35,173 nucleotides of DNA. Origin: Wenyingzhuangia sp. Its GTDB lineage: Bacteria; Bacteroidota; Bacteroidia; Flavobacteriales; Flavobacteriaceae. The first letter of the stretch is position 1. Each line of letters opens with the position of its first letter. Below, piece after piece: positions 8,361 to 17,102 of the stretch. The translations under genes were made by a program, and so were the position numbers. The notes beneath the pieces are model-generated. The model saw only the letters and a list, made by a program, of their open reading frames with translations, was not told where the DNA came from and searched no databases. The DNA is taken from assembly GCA_020628175.1 (NCBI GenBank), contig JAHDFK010000015.1, positions 1-35,173 on the forward strand, read 5' to 3'.

Positions 8361-9575
8361 ATGAATTTTAAAAGTGTTTTATTTTTACTGTTTTTAGCGC
8401 CTTTTATGTTGCTAGCGCAAGATGATAATTTAAACAGGTTAGATAGTAATGGGAAAAGACATGGTAAATGGGAAAAAAGATACGATTCTGGAAGAATTCG
8501 TTACAGAGGTCAGTTTTACCATGGAAAAGAAGTAGGTGATTTTTATTTTTATGAAAATAAAATAATTAACAACTTACCAACTATTAAAAAGTTTTACATA
8601 AAAGGAACTGATGTTGCCGATGTTATTTTTTACGACATTAGAGGGAAGCTAAAAAGTGACGGTCAGATGATTGGTAAAAAAAGAATTGGTGTTTGGAGAT
8701 TTTATGACAACGAAGGAAATGTTGTGTTAAAAGAAGAATATAACAATGACGGAATTTTACATGGAAAGTACATTGTGTATTTTAGAAATGCCAAAGTAGC
8801 TGAAGAAAAGAATTATAAAAACGGAAAATTAGATGGTGTTTCTACAAGATTTTCTGAGCGTGGTGTAAAGTTACACGAAATGACCTACAGAGAAGGTTTG
8901 TTACACGGGCGTACTGTATTTTACGAAGTAAACGGAAACAGAAAAGAGTCTGGTTTGTATTACAAAGATTATAAAGTAGGAAAATGGGATTACTACATTG
9001 ATGGTGAGTATATGGGATATAAAGAGCCTAATAAAAAACGTGATCGTCCGGATGATGCAGCAATTATGGCGAGTATTCAAGGGAAAAAGAAAAAGGAGCG
9101 TACCTATGCTAAAATTTCTGATGAACAAATCATGAAAAACATAGAAGGTAAAAAAGAAGAAGTAAAAGAATACAGACCTCTTACCGATAAAGAAATTTTA
9201 CGAAACATAGAACGTAAAAGAGAAGAAGATGAAGGTTATGAGCCGCTAACAGATGATGAGATTTTAAGAAGTATAGAAGCAAAAAGGCAGAAATTTGAAG
9301 AGTTTGAATTATTATCTGATAGAGAAATATTAAATAGCATCAAATTCAAAAAGAAAGCTCCAAAAGTTGTATACTCTAAACGTACAGATGAAGATATTTT
9401 GAGAAGTATGTCTGCGAAAATGGAAGCTAGAATTAAAGAAGCTAAAAGACTAGGTAAGGCTCAAACAAAGAGTAGTATAAAAGCTAAAAAAGAAAAGCTG
9501 AAAAAGTTAACAAATCAGCAAATACTAAACAATATCAAGCGAAAAAACGGAACTTTAAAAGAAGTTAAAAAATAA
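8361..9575 (+). CDS. Exported YwqK/MORN-like protein with 22-residue C-terminal repeats
   Basis: A 404-residue protein with a signal peptide (about 1-20, FMLLAQ). Residues about 25-215 hold YwqK/MORN-type beta-hairpin repeats (GKRHGKWEKRYDSG, GVWRFYDNEGN, LHGKYIVYF, LHGRTVFYE, VGKWDYY). From residue 230 the protein changes completely. A lysine/glutamate-rich 22-residue repeat with consensus (L/I)(T/S)D-x-x-I-(L/M)-x-(N/S)-I-x-x-K runs to the end: 230-251, 252-273, 274-295, 296-317, 318-340, a degenerate double unit 341-382, and 383-404. The repeats look helical and highly charged. No partner toxin gene is adjacent, so the 'YwqK antitoxin' label should not be read as function. The gene is monocistronic and ended by a strong hairpin. 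The function is unknown; a surface or periplasmic scaffold is possible. Confidence 0.85.
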   Translation: MNFKSVLFLLFLAPFMLLAQDDNLNRLDSNGKRHGKWEKRYDSGRIRYRGQFYHGKEVGDFYFYENKIINNLPTIKKFYIKGTDVADVIFYDIRGKLKSDGQMIGKKRIGVWRFYDNEGNVVLKEEYNNDGILHGKYIVYFRNAKVAEEKNYKNGKLDGVSTRFSERGVKLHEMTYREGLLHGRTVFYEVNGNRKESGLYYKDYKVGKWDYYIDGEYMGYKEPNKKRDRPDDAAIMASIQGKKKKERTYAKISDEQIMKNIEGKKEEVKEYRPLTDKEILRNIERKREEDEGYEPLTDDEILRSIEAKRQKFEEFELLSDREILNSIKFKKKAPKVVYSKRTDEDILRSMSAKMEARIKEAKRLGKAQTKSSIKAKKEKLKKLTNQQILNNIKRKNGTLKEVKK

Positions 9576-9580
9576 AATAC

Positions 9581-9616
9581 AAAAGAGCTTATCTTAATTG
9601 ATAAGCTCTTTTTTTA
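9581..9616 (+). terminator. Intrinsic terminator after the YwqK-like gene
   Basis: A 12-bp perfect stem AAAGAGCTTATC / GATAAGCTCTTT (9582-9593 and 9600-9611) with loop TTAATT is followed by a run of T. It starts 6 nt after the stop codon. Confidence 0.9.
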
Positions 9617-9721
9617 TACACATGGCTAACATGTAGAACAAATATTCTAAGTAAGTATAGCCGCAGGTTTTAGAAAGTATAAGCATGTTGTTAGAGCTGT
9701 AAGAGTGCAATAAAATTATCG

Positions 9722-9729
9722 TATCTTTG
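9722..9729 (+). promoter_or_regulatory. -7 box of the mnmA operon
   Basis: TATCTTTG matches TAnnTTTG exactly and lies 19 nt before the mnmA ATG at 9749, giving a very short leader. It follows the previous terminator, so mnmA begins a new transcription unit. Confidence 0.7.
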
Positions 9730-9748
9730 CCTACTCAATTTTTTGAAT

Positions 9749-10942
9749 ATGAAACGTGTAGTAGTAGGACTTTCAGGAGGTGTAGATAGTAGTGTAGCAG
9801 CGTATTTGTTACAACAACAGGGATACGAAGTTATTGGTTTGTTTATGAAAAACTGGCATGACGATTCGGTTACTATTTCTAACGAATGTCCTTGGCTAGA
9901 AGATAGTAATGATGCAATGTTAGTAGCTGAGAAATTAGGAATACCATTTCAGGTGGTAGACTTAAGTGAAGAATACAAAGATCGTATTGTAAATTACATG
10001 TTTAAAGAATACGAACGTGGTAGAACTCCCAACCCAGATGTACTTTGTAATAGAGAAATAAAGTTTGATGTTTTTATGAAAATAGCATTAGACTTGGGAG
10101 CAGATTATGTAGCTACAGGACATTATTGTAGACGAGGTATTGTAACAGATACACAAGGTAAAGAAGTATACCAGTTAAAAGCAGGGGTAGATACAAATAA
10201 AGATCAATCGTATTTTTTATGCCAATTATCGCAAGAACAATTATCCAAAGCATTGTTTCCTATTGGCGAGTTAACCAAGCCTGAGGTTCGAAAAATTGCA
10301 GCCTCATTAGACTTGATTACTGCGGATAAAAAAGATTCGCAAGGTTTGTGTTTTATTGGTAAAGTTAGATTGCCTGAGTTTTTACAACAAAAATTACAGC
10401 CTAAAGAAGGAGTTATTGTTCAAGTACCTAAAAGCTATCCAGCTTATACAAGAGCAATTCCAACATTTCAATCTAAAGAAAAAGAGTTGGCATTTTACAG
10501 CCAAAAATATACATACGCTATAAACAGTGGTAAAACAGTTGCAAAACACCAAGGTGCGCATTATTTTACAAAAGGGCAACGAAAAGGCTTGGCTGTAGGA
10601 GGTACACAAGAGCCTCTTTTTGTAATAGAAACGGATGTAGAGGAAAATATTATTTACGCTGGAGAAGGAAAACAACACCCTGGTTTGTATCGAAAAGTTT
10701 TGTTTGTAACTAATGAAGAAAAACATTGGATTCGAGAAGATTTAGAGCTTTCTACAGGAGATTCTATGGAGGTGTTGGCAAGAATACGTTACAGACAGCC
10801 TTTAGAAAAGGCAACATTATACCAAGTAGAAAATGGTTTATATGTTGAGTTCGAAAATGCTCAATCTGCAATTCAAGAAGGTCAATTTGTGGCTTGGCAT
10901 ACAGAAGAAAACGAACTTTTAGGATCGGGAGTAATTGCTTAA
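9749..10942 (+). CDS. mnmA: tRNA-specific 2-thiouridylase MnmA
   Basis: Cytoplasmic enzyme that uses ATP and persulfide sulfur to form 2-thiouridine at the wobble position (U34) of Lys, Glu and Gln tRNAs. It has 397 residues from ATG 9749; a TTG two codons upstream is less likely. The N-terminal PP-loop SGGVDSS binds ATP. The two catalytic cysteines are present: Cys100 in [13 protein letters not shown] and Cys201 in GLCFIGK. GHYCRR and the central [10 protein letters not shown] motif also fit, as does the length. It leads a plus-strand unit with the subtilase (22-nt gap), a nitronate monooxygenase-like gene and a DUF1456 gene. This grouping reflects co-transcription rather than an evident pathway. 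Confidence 0.97.
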   Translation: MKRVVVGLSGGVDSSVAAYLLQQQGYEVIGLFMKNWHDDSVTISNECPWLEDSNDAMLVAEKLGIPFQVVDLSEEYKDRIVNYMFKEYERGRTPNPDVLCNREIKFDVFMKIALDLGADYVATGHYCRRGIVTDTQGKEVYQLKAGVDTNKDQSYFLCQLSQEQLSKALFPIGELTKPEVRKIAASLDLITADKKDSQGLCFIGKVRLPEFLQQKLQPKEGVIVQVPKSYPAYTRAIPTFQSKEKELAFYSQKYTYAINSGKTVAKHQGAHYFTKGQRKGLAVGGTQEPLFVIETDVEENIIYAGEGKQHPGLYRKVLFVTNEEKHWIREDLELSTGDSMEVLARIRYRQPLEKATLYQVENGLYVEFENAQSAIQEGQFVAWHTEENELLGSGVIA

Positions 10943-10964
10943 CTTTAAGTAAAATCTCTGTTGT

Positions 10965-12587
10965 ATGAAAAAGCTAGCTATATTATTTGTATTGTTGAGC
11001 ACCTGTGTCTCGGCGCAAGAACACGCCTGGGTTTATTTTAAAGACAAACCTGATGCGGATGCTTTTTTACTAGCTCCGAATTTAATGTTAAGTCAGAAGT
11101 CGTTGGCTAGAAGAGCGCAACAAGGCATTGATTTAGATGCATCAGATGTACCGCTATGCCCGGAGTATGTAGAAGGTGTTGCAACAAGTATAGGTATTAC
11201 CGTGCATTCTCGTTCCAAATGGTTAAATGCTTTGCATGTATCGGGTTCAGAAGCGAATATTTTAAATTTACAGAACTTGTCATTTGTGGCAAATGTAGAA
11301 TTGGCACGTAACAATGTAATAGTTTCGCAACCAGTACTTACAAATCTAAATAAAACCAAGTTTTCTAAAACAGAGCGTTTGCAAAAAGCTGTTTCGTATA
11401 CCTACGGACAAGCTTTAGGGCAGACTCAAATGTTAGGATTAGAAACGTTGCACGAAAAAGGATTTGACGGAAAAGGAATGCAAATAGCGGTGATAGATGG
11501 AGGTTTTTTAGGTGTAGATACCGCAGGTAGTTTTAGTCATTTGTTAGATTTAGATACAGACAACGGAGAAATATTAGGAGGGTATGATTTTGTGAATAGA
11601 ACTTCTGAGGTTTACAAAGCAAATGCAACACATGGAACTGAAGTATTATCGACCATTGGTGCCATAAAAGAAAACGAATTTGTAGGAACTGCACCCAAGG
11701 CTAGTTTTTATTTGTTTATTTCTGAAGACATAAATAGCGAAACTCCTTTGGAAGAAAGTTTGTGGGTAGAAGCTGCGGAAAGAGCAGATAGCCTTGGAGT
11801 AGATATTATAAACACATCTTTAGGATACAGCCAGTTTGATGAGGCAAAGTACAACTATACGTATGATGATATGGATGGGACGACCACGTTTATTACCCGT
11901 GGTGCAACCTTAGCAGCAAAAAAAGGAATTGTACTTGTAAATTCGGCTGGAAATTCGGGAAATAGTGAATGGAAGTACATTACGGCACCGGCCGATGCAG
12001 CTAATATTATATCGGTAGGAGCTGTAAATACAAACGAAAATATTGCTTCGTTTTCGTCTTTTGGACCTACGGCAGATAATAGGGTAAAACCCGAAACTTT
12101 AGCGCAAGGAGCGGGGGTGTATGTGGTTACAAAAGATAATGAGGTTAGAACCTCTAACGGAACTTCATTTTCGGGTCCTATTATAGCAGGAGCCGTTGCG
12201 TGTTTATGGCAAGCTTACCCCGAAAAAACAAGTTTAGAAATTAGAGATTTAGTGATTCAAAATTCTACGAATTTTTCAAATCCAACAAGTCAAGAGGGGT
12301 ATGGAATTTTAAATCTTTCGAACATTGCTGCTACATTAACAACTAAAAATGAGGTACTAGAAAATTCAGTAGCTTACCGTATTACCGATACAGCTATTTT
12401 TATAGAAGGTTTACAAGATAAAACAGTCTATAAAGCTGTACTCTATACCATAACAGGTAAAAATATAGTAAGTACAACAATTTCGGTAACAGCAAACGAA
12501 ATACTACTCACAAACTTTAAAAAGGGTGTTTATTTTTTAAATATAGAAAGTAGTTTAGAAACAAAAACAATAAAATTTATTCTATAA
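10965..12587 (+). CDS. S8 subtilisin-like serine protease with T9SS tail
   Basis: Secreted protease, 540 residues. A signal peptide covers about 1-17 (STCVSAQ). A pro-region of about 20-140 begins AWVYFKDKPD, a motif common in flavobacterial S8 proteins. The catalytic triad is complete: Asp178 in IAVIDGG, His223 in THGTEV and Ser401 in NGTSFSGP, with the oxyanion Asn330 in NSAGNSG. The last 70 or so residues (VLYTITGKNI...FKKGVYFLNIE) form a T9SS type A sorting domain, so it should be exported across the outer membrane. The ATG is 22 nt after mnmA, with no terminator between them. The NMO-like gene follows after 6 nt. Confidence 0.93.
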   Translation: MKKLAILFVLLSTCVSAQEHAWVYFKDKPDADAFLLAPNLMLSQKSLARRAQQGIDLDASDVPLCPEYVEGVATSIGITVHSRSKWLNALHVSGSEANILNLQNLSFVANVELARNNVIVSQPVLTNLNKTKFSKTERLQKAVSYTYGQALGQTQMLGLETLHEKGFDGKGMQIAVIDGGFLGVDTAGSFSHLLDLDTDNGEILGGYDFVNRTSEVYKANATHGTEVLSTIGAIKENEFVGTAPKASFYLFISEDINSETPLEESLWVEAAERADSLGVDIINTSLGYSQFDEAKYNYTYDDMDGTTTFITRGATLAAKKGIVLVNSAGNSGNSEWKYITAPADAANIISVGAVNTNENIASFSSFGPTADNRVKPETLAQGAGVYVVTKDNEVRTSNGTSFSGPIIAGAVACLWQAYPEKTSLEIRDLVIQNSTNFSNPTSQEGYGILNLSNIAATLTTKNEVLENSVAYRITDTAIFIEGLQDKTVYKAVLYTITGKNIVSTTISVTANEILLTNFKKGVYFLNIESSLETKTIKFIL

Positions 12588-12593
12588 ATAGAA

Positions 12594-13532
12594 ATGAATC
12601 AGAATAGAGTAACAGCGTTATTTGGTATTGAGCATGCTATTATACAAGGTGGAATGGTGTGGGTAAGTGGTTACAAATTAGCTTCGGCTGTTAGTAATGC
12701 TGGTGGATTAGGTTTGTTGGGTGCAGGTTCTATGTATCCAGATGTATTTAGGACACATATTCAAAAATGTAAAAAAGCAACCGATAAACCTTTTGGTGTA
12801 AATATTCCTTTAATGTATCCAGATATTGATCAATTGATGGAGATTGTGTTAGAAGAAGAAGTGAAAATAGTATTTACATCGGCTGGAAACCCTAAGTTAT
12901 GGACTTCAAAATTACAAGCCAAAGGCATTAAAGTAGCCCACGTTGTAAGTAGTGTAAAGTTTGCTTTAAAAGCGCAAGAGGCAGGTGTTGATGCTATTGT
13001 TGCTGAAGGTTTTGAAGCTGGAGGGCATAATGGTAGAGAAGAAACAACAACATTTACCTTACTACCTATGCTAAGAAAAAAAATACAAATTCCATTAATA
13101 GCTGCTGGAGGAATTGCAAGTGGGCGTGGTATTCTAGCTGCTGAGGTTTTAGGAGCGGATGGTGTGCAAATAGGAAGTAAATTTGCAGTTAGTAAAGAAT
13201 CATCTGCACATATAAAATACAAAGAATTCATTACGAATTTATCTGACGGAGCAACGCAATTGACATTTAAAGAATTGGCTCCGGTAAGAATTGTAAAAAA
13301 CAGGTATTATGATGCTTTGTTAGCATTGTACAAAACAAATCCAACAAAAGAAACATTACAGCGTTTTTATGACACTGCAAAGTTAAAAACAGGTATTTTT
13401 GAGGGAGATGTTGAAGATGGAAAATTAGAAATTGGTCAGATAGCAGGCTTGATAAATTCGGTAGATAGTGTACAGACAATTATGAATGAATTTATAGAAG
13501 AATACCATTTGATAAAAAATAGATTTAAATAG
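12594..13532 (+). CDS. Nitronate monooxygenase / FabK-like FMN enzyme
   Basis: A 312-residue TIM-barrel flavoprotein of the NPD/2-nitropropane dioxygenase family. FMN-binding features are visible: IIQGGMVWVSG at the N-terminus, NAGGLGLLGAG, AEGFEAGGHNGR (137-148, with the conserved His145), and PLIAAGGIASGRG followed by LGADGVQIGSKF for the phosphate. Members either oxidise alkyl nitronates or, as FabK, reduce enoyl-ACP. Sequence inspection does not settle which. The rest of the unit gives no fatty-acid synthesis context, so I favour the nitronate monooxygenase label loosely. It starts 6 nt after the protease stop and ends 5 nt before the DUF1456 gene. Confidence 0.88.
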   Translation: MNQNRVTALFGIEHAIIQGGMVWVSGYKLASAVSNAGGLGLLGAGSMYPDVFRTHIQKCKKATDKPFGVNIPLMYPDIDQLMEIVLEEEVKIVFTSAGNPKLWTSKLQAKGIKVAHVVSSVKFALKAQEAGVDAIVAEGFEAGGHNGREETTTFTLLPMLRKKIQIPLIAAGGIASGRGILAAEVLGADGVQIGSKFAVSKESSAHIKYKEFITNLSDGATQLTFKELAPVRIVKNRYYDALLALYKTNPTKETLQRFYDTAKLKTGIFEGDVEDGKLEIGQIAGLINSVDSVQTIMNEFIEEYHLIKNRFK

Positions 13533-13537
13533 AATAG

Positions 13538-14011
13538 ATGACAAATAACGACGTATTTAGACGATTGAAGTATGCTTTTAATTACAATCCTGAAAAGATT
13601 ATAGTTTTTTTTAAGCATGTGGGGGTGCAAATTACACGCGAAGATGTGTCGACATTTTTAGCCAAAGACACAGAAGAAAAAGAAAATTTATCGTTATCTG
13701 ATGAGCAATTTGCCCAATTTTTAAACGGGATGATTATTGATTACAGAGGAAAAAAAGATGATAAAATACCTGTGGCTGAAACAGAATTGAATAATAATAT
13801 TGTTTTTAGAAAATTAAGAATTGCTTTAAACTTAAAAGATACCGATATTTTAGCATTGTTAAAGTTGGCAGGTTTAAATTTTGGAAAATCAGAATTGTCT
13901 GCTTTTTTTAGAAAACCAGGACACCAACATTACAAGCAATGTAAAGATCAAGTGTTGAGAAATTTTTTAAACGGCCTGTTCTTAAAAAACAATCCCAACG
14001 AAAAAAAATAA
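13538..14011 (+). CDS. DUF1456 family protein (YehS-like)
   Basis: A 157-residue cytoplasmic protein made of two related halves. NNDVFRRLKYAFNYNPEKII (about 3-22) is echoed by NNNIVFRKLRIALNLKDTDI at about 86-106. Each is followed by a 'F..FF.K...' segment, then 'FLNG', which is typical of the DUF1456/YehS family. The biochemical role is not known. It is the last gene of the mnmA unit, lying 5 nt after the NMO-like gene, and a strong terminator follows within a few bases. Confidence 0.9.
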   Translation: MTNNDVFRRLKYAFNYNPEKIIVFFKHVGVQITREDVSTFLAKDTEEKENLSLSDEQFAQFLNGMIIDYRGKKDDKIPVAETELNNNIVFRKLRIALNLKDTDILALLKLAGLNFGKSELSAFFRKPGHQHYKQCKDQVLRNFLNGLFLKNNPNEKK

Positions 14012-14012
14012 T

Positions 14013-14044
14013 AAAAAACTCCAAGAGCAATCTTGGAGTTTTTT
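14013..14044. terminator. Bidirectional terminator between convergent genes
   Basis: A perfect 14-bp stem AAAAAACTCCAAGA / TCTTGGAGTTTTTT (14013-14026 and 14031-14044) has loop GCAA. It lies between the DUF1456 stop (14011) and the minus-strand lytic transglycosylase stop (14052) and gives a U-run on either strand. Confidence 0.93.
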
Positions 14045-14051
14045 GTAGGGT

Positions 14052-14939
14052 TTAGTTAGGAACTTTTATTTCGTATAAACGACGTGTTTTGTTGTTTAGT
14101 TTGTTTTCTCGTAACCAAGGATTCAGAATTTTTAACTCTTTATAATTTGAGTTATAGTTTTTGGCAAATAAAGCAATATCGGTAATAACAGTATCTACTT
14201 TTACAGTGGTGTAGTTTAAATGTTTGTACAAATCATTTTTGTCAAAAACAAAACCATAATTTTGAGGGTTGCCTATAATTTCTTTCACTGCAACAATTCT
14301 AGGAATGTATCTTGCAGTTTCGTTAGGTAAAAGTAAATCGTAGTATGTAGTTACTTTTTGTTCTTTCATTCTTCTAGAAAGTCCACTAATTCCAATATTA
14401 TAAGCAGCTGCAGCAGCTGTCCAACTTCCAAATTCGGCTTTAGCTTTTAGTAAGTAAGCACATGCGGCTTCGGTTGCTTTTTCTAAATGATAACGTTCGT
14501 CTACATTTTTATTTACTTCTAGTCCATATTCTTTACCTGTATTGGCTAATAATTGCCAAAAACCAGAAGCTTTTGCTGGAGACGTTACATTTTGAAGACC
14601 ACTTTCTATAACTGCTAAATATTTAAAATCGTTAGGAATGTTGTGTTTTTTTAAAATAGGCTCTATGATAGGAAAGAATTTTTTTGAACGTTTGATGAGT
14701 AACAATCCGTTAGATTGCCAATACGTGTTTACTAAAAATTCTCGATCAACTCTTTCTTTTATATCGTTTATATGTAACGGAACATTTTCGTTTGCAAAAC
14801 TTAAATTTTCAGGAGTTTTAATAGCTTTAATACTATAACTTTCGGCTGTTTTTTTTGTTCCTGGAGTAGCATAAATAATAAGGCTAGCAATAGTTAATAG
14901 GGTTACAATTGCAAGAGGGTTCCTAAATTTTATTTTCAT
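14052..14939 (-). CDS. Lytic transglycosylase (SLT domain, MltD-like)
   Basis: Peptidoglycan-cleaving enzyme of 295 residues that would act in the periplasm. An N-terminal hydrophobic segment (LAIVTLLTIASLIIYA, about 9-24) serves as signal or anchor. The SLT domain covers about 85-220: the catalytic Glu112 in YLAVIESGLQN, then SGFWQLLANTGKEYGL, then the AAAAYNIGISGLSRRM block that lines the saccharide groove. The C-terminal segment (YNSNYKELKILNPWL...YEIKVP) resembles one LysM-like unit, as in MltD. It is the last gene of the mtaB-led minus unit, 29 nt after the hydrolase gene. Cell-wall remodelling is the likely role. Confidence 0.9.
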   Translation of the reverse strand: MKIKFRNPLAIVTLLTIASLIIYATPGTKKTAESYSIKAIKTPENLSFANENVPLHINDIKERVDREFLVNTYWQSNGLLLIKRSKKFFPIIEPILKKHNIPNDFKYLAVIESGLQNVTSPAKASGFWQLLANTGKEYGLEVNKNVDERYHLEKATEAACAYLLKAKAEFGSWTAAAAAYNIGISGLSRRMKEQKVTTYYDLLLPNETARYIPRIVAVKEIIGNPQNYGFVFDKNDLYKHLNYTTVKVDTVITDIALFAKNYNSNYKELKILNPWLRENKLNNKTRRLYEIKVPN

Positions 14940-14968
14940 AGAATTATTTTTCTATAAAAGTACAATAA

Positions 14969-15619
14969 TCACGCCAAATACGTAGTTATTTTATGCTGAA
15001 TACATTTGGTTTTAGTAAGAATAATAGCATGTGTACCATTGTTTATTTTGTGAAAATTACGAATGTATTTTGTAGGGATCACAGTATCAGCGTTTCCATG
15101 AATATGAAGGGTATTAAGTTGATGTTTTTGTTGCCACGTTAAAAAATGATGTATAGCCCATTGAGTGTATATTTTGTTTCGAAAAGGCAAGTATTTTCGG
15201 TAAGCTTCTAATTTCTTTTTTGTTTTCTTATCTGCATAAAGAAAATAAGTTTGTTCTAGAAAAAGTAAAAAGGAAATGGGTGTTAATTTATATAGTTTGG
15301 TTTTAGCGAGTAATGTATAAAAAGGTGTTCGCTCTGTTTGATGTTTGATACTTGATATGATAACTGTTTTTGGACTGTTATATTTTGAAGCTAGTTCTTG
15401 CGCTATCATACCTCCAAAAGAAACACCTATAAACACAGGGTTTGGGTGCGTTATTTTTTCGGATAATCGATTGATGTAACTTGTTAAAGTTTCGTTTTTA
15501 TGTAGCGGTTGCAACCAATTTAACACATGTGTTTCAAATTGTTCTTTTGGAAATTGGAGATGCTGAAATATAGTGGCATCTGCCCACATTCCCGGAATAA
15601 AATAAAGATGTTGCTTCAA
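14969..15619 (-). CDS. Alpha/beta hydrolase
   Basis: A 216-residue cytoplasmic hydrolase with a visible triad: nucleophile Ser67 in GVSFGGM, Asp178 in HGNADTVIP and His197 in GTHAIIL. It begins YFIPGMWADATIFQHL, the usual first strand and oxyanion loop. A short lid segment lies between about 95 and 165 and is rich in Lys and aromatic residues. The substrate cannot be told from sequence; esterases and peptidases share this fold. The ATG lies 7 nt after mtaB and the gene is followed by the lytic transglycosylase. Confidence 0.85.
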   Translation of the reverse strand: MKQHLYFIPGMWADATIFQHLQFPKEQFETHVLNWLQPLHKNETLTSYINRLSEKITHPNPVFIGVSFGGMIAQELASKYNSPKTVIISSIKHQTERTPFYTLLAKTKLYKLTPISFLLFLEQTYFLYADKKTKKKLEAYRKYLPFRNKIYTQWAIHHFLTWQQKHQLNTLHIHGNADTVIPTKYIRNFHKINNGTHAIILTKTKCIQHKITTYLA

Positions 15620-15626
15620 GTGCTTG

Positions 15627-16985
15627 CTATATCAATTCACTCAAATTTACATTTTTTTCTTCAGGTTTGTTTTTCCACTCAAAACGTACAGTACCTTCAT
15701 CGTCAATTTCTGTAAGAGTTACCTCGTGTAATTGATTTACAAGTGCTGGGTTCCATGGAGTTTTTACTTTTACATAATTCTCGGTAAAACCATTAATGTA
15801 ACCGTCTTTATTTTCACTTTCGAATAAAACAGTATGGCTTGTACCCAATTGACTTTCGTAAAAAGCCCTACGTTTTTTAACAGACAAACCTCGCAACATT
15901 TTACTACGTTTTGCACGTACGTTTTTAGGCACGGCATTGTCCATAGAGGCAGCTTCTGTATTGTCTCTTTCAGAGTATGTAAAAACGTGTAGATAAGAAA
16001 TATCTAGCTCATTTAAAAAATTATAGGTTTCTAAAAATAAAGCATCTGTTTCTCCAGGAAATCCAACAATTACATCAACACCAATACACGCATTGGGCAT
16101 TGCATTTTTAATACTAGCCACTCTGTTTGTATATAAGTCGCTCATGTAACGACGTTTCATTTTTTTTAGAATTTCATCGCTTCCGCTTTGTAGTGGAATG
16201 TGAAAATGGGGAACAAAACTATTTGATGTACTTACAAATTGTATTGTTTCATCTTTTAATAAATTAGGTTCTATAGAAGATATTCGTAAACGATGAATTC
16301 CTTCGACTTTATCTAAAGCTTGTACAAGTTCGTAAAAGGTATGTTCGTGTTTTTTGTTTCCAAATTCTCCTTTTCCATAATCTCCTATATTCACTCCTGT
16401 TAATACAATTTCTTTAATGCCTCTTTCAGAAATTTCTTTAGCATTTTTTAATACATTTTCTAATGTATCGCTTCTAGAAATACCTCTGGCTAACGGAATT
16501 GTACAATAAGTACATTTGTAATCGCAACCGTCTTGTACTTTTAAAAAAGCACGGGTTCTATCTCCAAAAGAATACGAGCCTACGTAAAAATCAGCTTCGT
16601 CAATATCGCAAGAGTGTACCTCCCCTAAATCATTTTTAGATAAATCGTTAATGTAGTCGGTTACTTTAAATTTTTCGGTAGCTCCCAAAACCAAATCTAC
16701 ACCATCTACGGCAGCAAGTTCTTCGGGTTTTAATTGTGCATAGCATCCTACAGCAATTAAAAAAGCATCTTCATTTTTTTTCAATGCATTTTTAACAATT
16801 GTTTTAAAACGTTTGTCAGCATTGTCGGTTACAGAGCAAGTGTTAATCACATAAATATCAGCAGATTCTTCAAAATCTACACGTGTAAAACCTTCGTTTT
16901 GAAAGTTACGTGAAATGGTAGATGTTTCAGAAAAATTAAGTTTACACCCTAATGTGTAAAAAGCTACTTTTTTTTGCGCACTCAT
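15627..16985 (-). CDS. mtaB: tRNA t6A37 methylthiotransferase MtaB
   Basis: Radical SAM enzyme that converts t6A at position 37 of ANN-decoding tRNAs to ms2t6A. It has 452 residues from ATG 16983-16985. The UPF0004 domain carries three cluster-ligating cysteines (LGCKLN, INTCSVT, VGCYAQ; 14, 50 and 81). The radical SAM triad CDYKCTYC gives Cys154, Cys158 and Cys161. A TRAM-like C-terminal domain begins at about 375. A GTG further upstream (17004-17006) also opens the frame, but it overlaps the TACCTTTG promoter box at 17006-17013, so the ATG is right. The Sua5/YciO-type gene later in the window may make the precursor modification. First gene of a three-gene unit. Confidence 0.95.
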   Translation of the reverse strand: MSAQKKVAFYTLGCKLNFSETSTISRNFQNEGFTRVDFEESADIYVINTCSVTDNADKRFKTIVKNALKKNEDAFLIAVGCYAQLKPEELAAVDGVDLVLGATEKFKVTDYINDLSKNDLGEVHSCDIDEADFYVGSYSFGDRTRAFLKVQDGCDYKCTYCTIPLARGISRSDTLENVLKNAKEISERGIKEIVLTGVNIGDYGKGEFGNKKHEHTFYELVQALDKVEGIHRLRISSIEPNLLKDETIQFVSTSNSFVPHFHIPLQSGSDEILKKMKRRYMSDLYTNRVASIKNAMPNACIGVDVIVGFPGETDALFLETYNFLNELDISYLHVFTYSERDNTEAASMDNAVPKNVRAKRSKMLRGLSVKKRRAFYESQLGTSHTVLFESENKDGYINGFTENYVKVKTPWNPALVNQLHEVTLTEIDDEGTVRFEWKNKPEEKNVNLSELI

Positions 16986-17005
16986 TCTTGTAAATTTACG
17001 GGGCA

Positions 17006-17013
17006 CAAAGGTA
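17006..17013 (-). promoter_or_regulatory. -7 box of the mtaB operon
   Basis: Reads TACCTTTG on the minus strand, an exact TAnnTTTG match, about 20 nt upstream of the mtaB ATG. It overlaps the alternative GTG codon and so decides the start. Confidence 0.7.
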
Positions 17014-17102
17014 CGTTTTTTAGATGATATACAAGGATTTTAAAAGTATTCTAATTTGTGTAATTAAGCGAGTAATAAATTCATTTGTAGTAAATTAACC
17101 CG

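Noticed and set aside
8361..9575. Toxin-antitoxin role for the YwqK-like protein
   Set aside because: It has a signal peptide and no adjacent toxin gene. The 'antitoxin' name comes from family labels only.
16986..17006. Longer MtaB starting at a GTG
   Set aside because: The GTG overlaps the -7 box at 17006-17013, so it would not be transcribed. ATG 16985 fits the family start.
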